From positions 151,763 to 215,762 of the forward strand of contig NZ_JAARZJ010000002.1 of the NCBI RefSeq assembly GCF_014229245.1: a DNA stretch of 64,000 bases, given 5' to 3'. The notes below the pieces were generated by a model. It saw only the letters and a program-made list of their open reading frames with translations. It did no database searches and was not told the origin of the DNA. Within the stretch, counting starts at the first letter, position 1. Each line of letters begins with the position of its first letter. A program made the position numbers and the translations under genes. The DNA comes from Listeria farberi (lineage in GTDB: Bacteria > Bacillota > Bacilli > Lactobacillales > Listeriaceae). This document shows, piece after piece, positions 8,386-16,000 of this stretch.

Positions 8386-8919
8386 TTAACCTTCTGAATA
8401 AAAACTAATTCCTTTATCCGTATCCTCCACAACGATTCCGGCTGGTTGATTAATCAAAAGAATGCAGTAATAAAAGTCCCCGACGCAACCAGACGTATGT
8501 AGCGCAAAAATCAAATATAGAACAGCTTCATTTACTCCAAGAAAGCGCAGAAAAATGAACAATCCCGTAAGAACGATAAATGGCGCAATCGAAATAATAA
8601 AGAATTGTGCTCTCGAATAAAATGCTCCTGGACTTCCCGCATAAGCCATCCCATTTTTAAAACCAAATTTCACTTTTGCTTTTGGACAAAATGCTTTGAA
8701 GAAAATCCCGTGTACAGCTTCATGAAGAACAATAGCTACTGCATAACCACCAAACATCCAAATAATCCCCATAAAAGCATTCGTAATTGCAAAACCACCT
8801 GAAAAAACAAATCCTAAAACAGTTAATACAAGCACAATAACAATCGCAACAATATTCAAATTCATAACCAATTTTTTATTTTCTAGTAAATTAATTTCTT
8901 GAACCAATTTTCTTTCCAT
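8386..8919 (-). CDS. DUF3267 membrane protein, putative zincin-type metalloprotease
   Basis: A 177-residue protein with four hydrophobic segments. HEAVHG (about residues 67-72) is an HExxH zinc-binding motif placed in the second membrane segment, as in site-2-protease-like DUF3267 proteins. No substrate is known for the family. The ATG at 8919 follows an AAAGGAG SD. It is probably the first gene of a two-gene unit with the aldo/keto reductase, and is divergent from the tRNA-Ser gene. Confidence 0.7.
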   Translation of the reverse strand: MERKLVQEINLLENKKLVMNLNIVAIVIVLVLTVLGFVFSGGFAITNAFMGIIWMFGGYAVAIVLHEAVHGIFFKAFCPKAKVKFGFKNGMAYAGSPGAFYSRAQFFIISIAPFIVLTGLFIFLRFLGVNEAVLYLIFALHTSGCVGDFYYCILLINQPAGIVVEDTDKGISFYSEG

Positions 8920-9004
8920 TTAGCACGCTCCTTTTATAAAAAACACTGGTATTTTTGTTAATATTATTATACAATACTTCTTGTCGGCATTCTATGTCAC
9001 AGTG

Positions 9005-9093
9005 GAGAAATACCCAAGTCCGGCTGAAGGGGACAGACTCGAAATCTGTTAGGCGGTGTATGCCGCGCCGGGGTTCGAATCCCCGTTTCTCCG
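9005..9093 (+). tRNA. tRNA-Ser, anticodon CGA
   Basis: GGAGAAA (9005-9011) pairs with TTTCTCC (9086-9092), with discriminator G at 9093. The anticodon stem-loop ACAGACTCGAAATCTGT gives anticodon CGA (codon UCG). A long variable arm (about 9053-9068), the GGTTCGAATCC T-arm and a length near 90 are typical of tRNA-Ser. The 3' CCA is not encoded. The gene stands alone rather than in an rRNA/tRNA cluster, the sort of site often used for insertion of accessory DNA. Confidence 0.95.
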
Positions 9094-9100
9094 TAAAAAT

Positions 9101-9154
9101 AAAAAAGGTTGACTACTGCTCAAGAAACTATTTGAACAGTAGTCAACCTTTTTT
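9101..9154 (+). terminator. Terminator of tRNA-Ser
   Basis: A perfect 18-base inverted repeat, 9101-9118 with 9137-9154, directly follows the tRNA; the A and T runs are part of the stem. Confidence 0.9.
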
Positions 9155-9182
9155 ATTTGCGTTCTCCTAATTAAGTATTTAA

Positions 9183-9213
9183 AAAATAGGTGATTATATC
9201 CATTACCTATTTT
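9183..9213 (-). terminator. Terminator of the bacteriocin-like two-gene unit
   Basis: AAAATAGGTGAT (9183-9194) pairs with ATTACCTATTTT (9202-9213), with one wobble; a T run follows on the minus strand. Confidence 0.7.
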
Positions 9214-9240
9214 AAAAAAACCTTTTAAATTTGAAAATTA

Positions 9241-9480
9241 TTATAAACTAATGACTATGCTAACTAAGAAAAAAAACACAAGGCTCCCCGTTAAACCACT
9301 TAGTATAAACTTCTTACATTTATAAAAATATAAACATGAAGCTAAAAAGCAAAATACTGCAATTATTTGAAACCAAACAGAAAAGAATGACCCTTCTTGA
9401 TATTTAATTACATTAAATATAACATTACAGTACACTACTGCATATATTATTAATAAAAACCATATAACTAACTTTTTCAT
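9241..9480 (-). CDS. Small membrane protein, candidate immunity partner
   Basis: A 79-residue protein that is almost entirely hydrophobic, with three likely membrane segments (about 3-24, 34-52 and 58-78) joined by short basic turns such as KCKK. No family is recognised. The ATG at 9480 follows GGGGAG. It starts 19 bases after the stop of the secreted bacteriocin-like gene and shares its terminator, so the pair forms one operon. Small three-helix membrane proteins in this position are often immunity factors; that role is an inference from context only. Confidence 0.6.
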   Translation of the reverse strand: MKKLVIWFLLIIYAVVYCNVIFNVIKYQEGSFFSVWFQIIAVFCFLASCLYFYKCKKFILSGLTGSLVFFFLVSIVISL

Positions 9481-9499
9481 TATTCTCCCCTTTTATTAC

Positions 9500-10288
9500 T
9501 TAATATGGCGTAGAGTTAAAGAACCATTTGCCTGCACTTTTTAGCTGTTTATTCATATCTTTCTTTTTAACTGAACCAACACTTCTTATATCTTGATATC
9601 TGAACGCGTATAATTTTTTACTTCCATAGCCAGTTGGCACAAGCCCACTAGTCCTATATTGCTTAAATGTCACAGCCCCTCTAAAAACAGGCCCATCTAA
9701 TAGGGAACCTAAACCTACAATACTAGCCCAAGAACTTACAACTTGTACTATTACTGACTTTGCGATTGTAACACCTGCTAATCCTGCAACTCCAACAGCT
9801 CCACTTATTAAAGTAGCGATTGCTAGGACTGTTTTAACTGTTTTAGCTATATTAACTCTTCCAGATCCCATATATTTAGGTGTCCATGGTGAAGAAGCTT
9901 TTAGCAACTGCTTAGTTGGTTCTTGCGTATTTTCCAGGAATTCTGATTCTTTAAAATTTTCTATTGATAATTCTACTTTTTCCCCATCCATCACAGCATA
10001 ATTATCCCCTTTTTCATACTCAAATTTATGCTTTTCATCCTCTGTTGAACTAGTTAAAACAAATGAATCATCATCTTTCACGATTTCAAAATCAAATTCT
10101 TGATCCTCTATCTCAAGAGTATAACTTTCTGTATTACCTTCTACTTTTTCATTGGTTATTTTTACATCTGGTTTAACTTCTACTTCTTCAGCTTTCACTG
10201 CATGTGAAAATGATAAACTCACGGTGCTTAGAAAAATTGCTCCAACAACCAATCCTTTACATAGCTTGCTTGCTAACTTTTTTTTCAT
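9500..10288 (-). CDS. Secreted bacteriocin-like protein (tentatively geobacillin-26-type)
   Basis: About 262 residues. A clear signal peptide (KKK start, hydrophobic LVVGAIFLSTVSLSF, cleavage near VKA-EE) precedes a strongly acidic region of about 100 residues (many E/D, few aromatics). A basic C-terminal half follows, with a long Gly/Ala/Val-rich hydrophobic stretch (TVLAIATLISGAVGVAG and AKSVIVQVVSSWASIVG). The acidic-then-cationic/hydrophobic layout resembles proteins annotated as geobacillin-26 family, a large bacteriocin type; this is from memory and uncertain. ATG 10300 overlaps the SD, and ATG 10288 fits better. It has its own promoter with an inverted repeat upstream. Confidence 0.6.
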   Translation of the reverse strand: MKKKLASKLCKGLVVGAIFLSTVSLSFSHAVKAEEVEVKPDVKITNEKVEGNTESYTLEIEDQEFDFEIVKDDDSFVLTSSTEDEKHKFEYEKGDNYAVMDGEKVELSIENFKESEFLENTQEPTKQLLKASSPWTPKYMGSGRVNIAKTVKTVLAIATLISGAVGVAGLAGVTIAKSVIVQVVSSWASIVGLGSLLDGPVFRGAVTFKQYRTSGLVPTGYGSKKLYAFRYQDIRSVGSVKKKDMNKQLKSAGKWFFNSTPY

Positions 10289-10349
10289 GTAGTTTTCCAT
10301 CCTTTTTATGTGTATTTAGTTACAAAGAAAGCATACTATAGAATCTTAC

Positions 10350-10379
10350 TGTATAACCAAAAAAGTAATGAAATGTCCA
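10350..10379 (-). promoter_or_regulatory. Promoter of the bacteriocin-like operon
   Basis: On the minus strand, TGGACA (10379-10374) and TATACA (10355-10350) are about 18 bases apart. A 6-6-6 inverted repeat, TTTGTC/GACAAA (10383-10400), lies just upstream of the -35 element. Confidence 0.5.
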
Positions 10380-10382
10380 TTT

Positions 10383-10400
10383 TTTGTCATGAACGACAAA
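10383..10400. promoter_or_regulatory. Inverted repeat abutting the bacteriocin-like promoter
   Basis: TTTGTC, six bases, GACAAA. The placement next to the -35 region suits an activator or repressor site. The rest of 10401-10655 is AT-rich, with no gene or other structure that I can support. Confidence 0.4.
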
Positions 10401-10655
10401 GTTATGCTAGTAAAGCCCTTATTTTCAACTCGATTTGAATTCTTTTGCGAGAAGTTTCTCAAAAAAAAACGTTTATTATGCTTTTATACATTATTTTATG
10501 CATTAGTTATAAAATAGACACCAAATGTTCAAATACATCTGATATATTTGTTAAGTTTTTCACTAAATTAACTTTATAATTGAGCATCGAATGTATAACA
10601 TATTATATTTATTCAATTTACTCTTCAAATTTTATCTATTTATACTTCTCGAAAT

Positions 10656-11249
10656 TCAAGCTTTCTTCTCCGCAATACTCACATACATTCCCTCATCAAG
10701 CTCCCAGTTCTGTACTACTTCAAATCCAACCTCTGCAAGCTCTTCCTTCAATTTCTCAGCTGAAATTTGAATTTCCATTGGGGGACCTTTCAAATCCGTT
10801 CCTTGTGTATCAAATTCTATGGTAGCAAAGTAGCCACCTGGTTTAACGACTCTACTTACTTCACGCAAAACATCCAGAAGTGAACCCGCTTCATGTAACA
10901 CGAGCGATGCCAGCACAACATCCACCGAACTAGCTTCAAGCGGAATATCATCCATGCTCACTTCTAATGTTTTTACATTGGTTAATTCAGCTTTTTTCGC
11001 TTTCGCCTCAATTAATTCTAGCATTTTCGTATCTAAATCTAATGCAAAAACGGTATTTTCAACCAATTTCGCGGCTGGAATCGTTAAAAATCCTGTTCCC
11101 GCTCCTAAATCTAAAATACTCGCTGTTTTTTCCATTGGGACTTTTTGTAAAAGTTCCTCTGGTGACAGCACTTCGCTTCGCTCTGGTCGATCCAAATAAG
11201 CTACTTTCCTCTTAAAACCAGCTTCCCCGTGGTGATGGTGGTGATTCAT
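10656..11249 (-). CDS. Class I SAM-dependent methyltransferase with His-rich N-terminus
   Basis: About 197 residues. The protein begins MNHHHHHGEAGF, a natural five-His run, before a Methyltransf_11-type Rossmann domain: ILDLGAGTGFLTIPA (motif I), VFALDLDTKMLEL (acidic end of beta 2), DDIPLEASSVDVVLASLVLHE and PGGYFATIEFD. The substrate is unknown. The longest frame starts inside the Rrf2 gene (11282), but AAAGGAG sits 8 bases before ATG 11249. The Rrf2-family regulator ends 13 bases upstream on the same strand, so the two are an operon and the regulator probably controls the methyltransferase. The His run suggests metal binding, which is inference. Confidence 0.8.
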   Translation of the reverse strand: MNHHHHHGEAGFKRKVAYLDRPERSEVLSPEELLQKVPMEKTASILDLGAGTGFLTIPAAKLVENTVFALDLDTKMLELIEAKAKKAELTNVKTLEVSMDDIPLEASSVDVVLASLVLHEAGSLLDVLREVSRVVKPGGYFATIEFDTQGTDLKGPPMEIQISAEKLKEELAEVGFEVVQNWELDEGMYVSIAEKKA

Positions 11250-11262
11250 TTTTAGCACTCCT

Positions 11263-11679
11263 TTAATGTTGATGTTTTTCAATTTCTACGACAATACTAC
11301 CTACTGTCTGTTTGCTTAAATAGTCTTCCATTTGTTGCTCCGCTTTATTCATCACTTCGCCGATTAAGCAGTGCGGCTGACTTTCGCTATGGTTTTTAGG
11401 ATCACAGTGAAATAAAGCGCCTTTCCCTTCAATAGCATGAATTACATCTAAAAAACTAATACTACTTGCTGGTTCGGCTAATTTATAACCGCCATTGACA
11501 CCTGTTACTGACTCAATGAAACCAGCTTTTACTAGCATTGTTAACACTTTAGAAAGATACGTCGGCGAAACATTTTGCTTTGTCGCAAGTTCTTTCACGC
11601 CTACAGATTTTTCTGGAGACAAATTCGCTAAATAAACCATCGTATGTAGCGCATAATTGGTGGCTTTTGAAAATTTCAT
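11263..11679 (-). CDS. Rrf2-family transcriptional regulator
   Basis: A 138-residue protein with an N-terminal winged helix: KFSKATNYALHTMVYLA, then KELATKQNVSPTYLSKVL (recognition helix), then GGYKLAEPASSISFLDVIHAIEG, the usual Rrf2 wing and dimerisation start. Only two Cys (HCDP about 95 and HCLI about 106) lie in the loop that holds three Cys in Fe-S members such as IscR and NsrR, so a classical cluster is less likely. It looks closer to the YwnA-like group. ATG 11679 follows AGAAGGTG. It is the first gene of a two-gene operon with the methyltransferase. Confidence 0.85.
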   Translation of the reverse strand: MKFSKATNYALHTMVYLANLSPEKSVGVKELATKQNVSPTYLSKVLTMLVKAGFIESVTGVNGGYKLAEPASSISFLDVIHAIEGKGALFHCDPKNHSESQPHCLIGEVMNKAEQQMEDYLSKQTVGSIVVEIEKHQH

Positions 11680-11758
11680 ACTTTCACCTTCTTAATTAAA
11701 GACTTAATAACTCTATAATATCCTTATTAAACAAATTTGTCAATTTACAACAAAAAAC

Positions 11759-11779
11759 CTTCCCCTAAAAAAGGAAAAG
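11759..11779 (-). terminator. Terminator of the HAD hydrolase gene
   Basis: CTTCCCC (11759-11765) pairs with GGAAAAG (11773-11779), including G-T pairs, and a T run follows on the minus strand. The stem is short. Confidence 0.5.
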
Positions 11780-11789
11780 ATTTTAGCAT

Positions 11790-12494
11790 TTAAAATAAAT
11801 CTTGCAATAAAGCAGCTAGTTCTTGTTCATTTTTAATACAATAATCTGGTTGGTAAGCGGCATTTTTAGGTTGTATGTGTTGTCGTCTGTTCAGCCAAAT
11901 TGATTTCCAGCCGGCACTTTTTGAACCGATCACATCATTTTCAAAAGAATCACCAATATAATAGGTTTCCGCGCTATTAATGCCGATTTGTTCCTCTACT
12001 AGCTTAAATATTTTCTTATCTGGTTTTTCGATACCTACTCCGCCAGAAATAAAAGTATGTTCAGCTGGAATATAGTCGTTTATTTGTAAATCATTTATTT
12101 TGTGTTGTTGATGGTCTTTTGGGCCATTTGTAATAATTCCCATCGTTATATTTTTCTTTTTAGCCCAAGTGAGGATTTTTTTAATTCCCGGGGAAAGTTC
12201 GATTTTACGTTGGTTTTGTTCATAAGCGCGTTGAAATGCTTCTGCTTCTTTTTTCGTAATTTGGTAATCAAAATCGTTCAATGCTTGTGTAATTCGATAA
12301 ACGTGCATTTCTGCTTTTGGCATTTCACCTCGAACAACCTTGTGATACACTTCATCACTATAAAATCGACTTTTAATATATAAATTTTCAATTTTCAGGC
12401 GGTCAGTTTTCCCAAAAATGGTTTTAAAGGCCTCTTCAAATGGTTTTAATTGGTCATAGACAGTATCATCAATATCAAAAATTAAATTAATCAT
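11790..12494 (-). CDS. HAD-superfamily hydrolase (YjjG/phosphatase-like)
   Basis: About 234 residues of the HAD-IA type. Motif I is FDIDDTVYD at the very N-terminus, motif II is IITNG (about 112-116), motif III is the Lys in GIEKPDKKIFK, and motif IV is YIGDSFENDVIGSKSAGW. A helical cap lies between motifs I and II. Such enzymes hydrolyse small phosphate esters, including nucleotides; the substrate is not predictable. The longest frame opens with a TTG inside the SD. AGGAGG is 5 bases before ATG 12494, which gives MINLIFDIDD, the natural start. It is a single gene between terminators. Confidence 0.85.
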   Translation of the reverse strand: MINLIFDIDDTVYDQLKPFEEAFKTIFGKTDRLKIENLYIKSRFYSDEVYHKVVRGEMPKAEMHVYRITQALNDFDYQITKKEAEAFQRAYEQNQRKIELSPGIKKILTWAKKKNITMGIITNGPKDHQQHKINDLQINDYIPAEHTFISGGVGIEKPDKKIFKLVEEQIGINSAETYYIGDSFENDVIGSKSAGWKSIWLNRRQHIQPKNAAYQPDYCIKNEQELAALLQDLF

Positions 12495-12551
12495 CATTTC
12501 CTCCTGCAAAATTCGCTTCTTTTACTCTACCATTAAATTAAAAAAGTAGAA

Positions 12552-12578
12552 AGAGCCTAAGAATGATACCAAGGCTCT
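12552..12578 (-). terminator. Terminator of the 91-residue protein gene
   Basis: AGAGCCT (12552-12558) pairs with AGGCTCT (12572-12578); a T-rich stretch follows on the minus strand. Confidence 0.55.
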
Positions 12579-12677
12579 CTCATTTATTTTGCTATTTTAT
12601 TTAAATCCAATTGTGGTGGATATGTTTGGTGATATATTTTGACCGTCAAAGCTATTCATAACTTTTCCTAATTTCTA

Positions 12678-12953
12678 TCACCCTGCTGTTGGCGCCACAT
12701 AAGCTTTCCAGCCGCCAATCATTTCGTCTTTTTCTGATTTACTTAGTAGTTGCATACCGATTACTTGGTTGATATTCACTGCCAAGCCTCGACTAAAGCG
12801 ATTCACTCGGGAAGCTGATATGCAATTAATATATACATCGGCCAAACGAATCAATTCTCCTTTAGTTTCTACAATCCCAACAATGTATCCAATAGCTGTC
12901 ACAAGTAAAACTGGCTCTCCAACTTCAATTGCTTGTAGTAGTTCTTCTTTCAT
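12678..12953 (-). CDS. Conserved hypothetical protein, 91 residues
   Basis: A small soluble protein with no signal peptide or membrane segment and no motif I recognise. It starts MKEELLQAIEVGEPVLLVT and contains ISASRVNRFSRG in its middle. The open frame begins five codons earlier (12968), but the GGGGGG SD points to ATG 12953. It lies between the large adhesin and the HAD gene on the same strand, each with its own terminator. Confidence 0.6.
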   Translation of the reverse strand: MKEELLQAIEVGEPVLLVTAIGYIVGIVETKGELIRLADVYINCISASRVNRFSRGLAVNINQVIGMQLLSKSEKDEMIGGWKAYVAPTAG

Positions 12954-13012
12954 TATGAAGCCCCCCATTTCATTTCTTTTTATATACCCGATTTTAATTC
13001 GTTCAAAAAAGC

Positions 13013-13034
13013 CGACCCAAAATTACTTGGGTCG
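13013..13034 (-). terminator. Terminator of the LPXTG adhesin gene
   Basis: CGACCCAA (13013-13020) pairs with TTGGGTCG (13027-13034); six T follow on the minus strand. Confidence 0.85.
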
Positions 13035-13044
13035 ACTCCGCTCT

Positions 13045-16000
13045 TTATTTGACACTTTTTCTTTTAAGGTATAGACCTAGGAATAATAAGGCTACTCCAC
13101 TAACAAATAACAACATACCATTTGCATCACCGGTTCCAGGTAATTTTTTCGTTTTACTTGGTTTAATAATTTTATTGGTAGAATCTGTATTTTTTGGTGT
13201 TATTGTTGTAGTTTTTGTGTTCGTTAAGTCCATGCCTTTTACTTTTGCGCTGTATCCAGCTACTTGTTTTTCGGACACAGTGTAGTTGTATTTCTTGCCA
13301 GTTGCGTCTTTTTCTGGAAGATTAGTAAAGCTGTATTTCCATTTCATTTCTTTGGTTACTTTGATTGGCGTTCCATAAGCTTTACCATCTTGTAAAAGTT
13401 GGACTTCGATGGAATTTGGGCGTGTTTTTGCATTGTCACCTACCCACGTTTTTGTACCGCTTGCTGTAGTTACATTTTTATCATCTGTTACTTTAGTATT
13501 GGTTAAGTTCATTCCATCTGTCGTTGTTTTATAACCTGGAACTGCTATTTCAGCAACAGAGTAACGATAATCTTTATTCGTAGCATCCGCTTTCGGCAAA
13601 TCTTTAAAACTGTATTTCCAATCGTTTTCTTTTGTTACTTTGACCAAATCACCATATGCTTGACCGTTTTGTAAAAGTTGTACTTCAATATAGTTTGGAC
13701 GGTCTTTAACTGTGTCATTTTCCCATGTTTTCTCACCAGAAACAGATGTCTTAGGTGTATCTATCTTCGTATTTATAATGTTCATGCCATCAACTTTTGT
13801 TTCATAGCCAGAAACGGCTTTCTCTACAACTGTGTAAGTGTAAGCTACGCCATCATTGGTTGTTTCAGGCAAGTTTTTAAATTCGTATTTCCAGTTATTA
13901 GCTTTTGTAACTGTAACTGGGAAACCGTAATCTTGACCATTTTGTTGTAATTGAATTTCGATTGATGCAGGACGGTCGTTCTCTGTATCGTTTTTCCATG
14001 TTTTTTGACCGTCAAGATTAATCATTTTTATATCTGGTTTAATTAATGTGTTGTTGATATCGAGACCAGTAACAGTACTTGTATAGTTAGTGACGGTGTT
14101 TTCTAGTACTGTATACGTGTATTTATCTCCATTTGCATTTGTTTCTGGAACATTTTTGAATTCGTATTTCCAGTCGTCTGCTTTTGTGACCGTCACGGAA
14201 CTCCCATATGCTACACCATCTTGTAAAAGCTGCACTTCAATAGAATCTGGACGGTCGGATTCTTTATCACCAGTCCATGTTTTTTCCCCATTCACGTCAA
14301 TCATTTTTACGTCTGCACGATTATCAATTACAGCGGTAGTTGAACCATTTACATCATTGTTTATTTTATAATTAGGTTCATTAATAGTTGAAATACTCAA
14401 ATTACCTGCTTCATCACTCTTTACTGTAAGTGGGAATTCTTTGTTTTCATTTGATTCATAACCAGTTGGTGTTTTTGTTTCAACAAGCGCTATTTGCCAT
14501 TCTTGATTGGCGGCAGAAGTCTTATAACCATCTGGGATAAATGAAGCCGCACCAGTAGTGTCAGTTATAGTAATCTCATTGCCATTAATATCTTTTACTG
14601 GCTTCGTTAAATCTGCCTTCCCATTTTCATCGGTATAGTAAGTTTTGAATTCATAGCCTGTCAGTGCCACTTTGCTAATATCGTCTTGTTTCAATATATT
14701 TAATTTAAGTGGTACTACCGTGTTTACTTCTGAACCAGCTGCCCGGTTAACTAGTTTTGTTCCAAATTTCACGTCTTTATAATTTACTTTAAATAAAACA
14801 TTATAAAGTTGCATTTGAGGAATATCAATCGGATTGGTGATAGTTAATTCATCGCCATTTACAGAAGCATCTAAAGCATAGTCACTTATATCTAAGGCTT
14901 TTGGAGATTCGAGCTCTCCATTTTGTAAGAAACCGGTATTAGCTGTTGCTTCAAATCCGTTAATTGACACATTTGAAATAGATTTGAAGTTGGAAGCCGG
15001 AATTTTATCGTTAATATTAATAGCTGCTTTATCAAATTCATAAGCACTTCTCACACGGACTTTATAATCTACAGATAGATTACCATTAGCATCCGGTGTA
15101 GCAATGCTGTACTGACTTCCCCCTAAATAATTATTCGTTTTATCATCTAAAACATATTTTTTAGCATAAGCAGTCCCGCCGCCAGCAGCCCAACTCATTT
15201 CACTATTTTCATAAGAAACAATTTCTTTTTCATTATAAGTGTAAGTTGCTTTATTTTGCATGATACTACTGTAATCAATTTCATTAGGATCAATAATGAC
15301 AATCATGTACACTTTATACGCAGCTTTTGTTTCATTATAAAACGGATCCGTCGATGGCTGTCCAAAATTAAGTGTTAATGTACGAGCATCATTTGTTACT
15401 GAACCAGTCACACCCATTTTTTCCGCATTATTTCCGAAATATCTAACGCCGATATCATTTAAAGTACTATTCGCAATACAGACTTGCTTACTAGAGTATA
15501 ATCCGTCTTCATAAACAATGACATCATCTCCATCTGCATTGGTATATTTCGGGGTCCCCTCATACTTATTCATTGTAAAGCCATATATATGTTTATTACT
15601 TGAATTTAAACTATTAATATCATATTCCAACATTTTTAACCCTTTTGGTAAGGTATCAGTAATAGTGGAATTTAGTGTATCTTTTATGCCATCTGGATTA
15701 ATGTCCATCTCATAAACCATATATGTTTTTGGAGAAGTAATCACTCCATCATCAGCTAGCGGAACATAATCCTTTAACTCTTTTCCAACAATATCCACAC
15801 CTAACAAATTACGTGCAGTTTCTTGTGCTTTTGCGGCAGATAAGCGTTTTTTCTCAAGTATTTTACCGTTCGTTGGAATCACTACTGGTGGTTCAATAAA
15901 ACTTACATAATCATAATCAAAATCATCTTCATCCTGCAAAACAGTGGTTGATTTGGCGTTTTGATTAATTACATGTGCTTTTTCTTTTTCAAAGTTATCA

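Noticed and set aside
9101-9154. 18-base inverted repeat after tRNA-Ser as an attachment site
   Set aside because: The perfect hairpin with A/T runs is a transcription terminator. I saw no second copy of the tRNA 3' end nearby and no integrase, so no att site can be supported.
13213-14310. CRISPR-like or satellite repeats
   Set aside because: The repeats are coding, in frame, about 270 bases long and encode Cna_B-type modules; no CRISPR array or cas gene was seen anywhere in the window.
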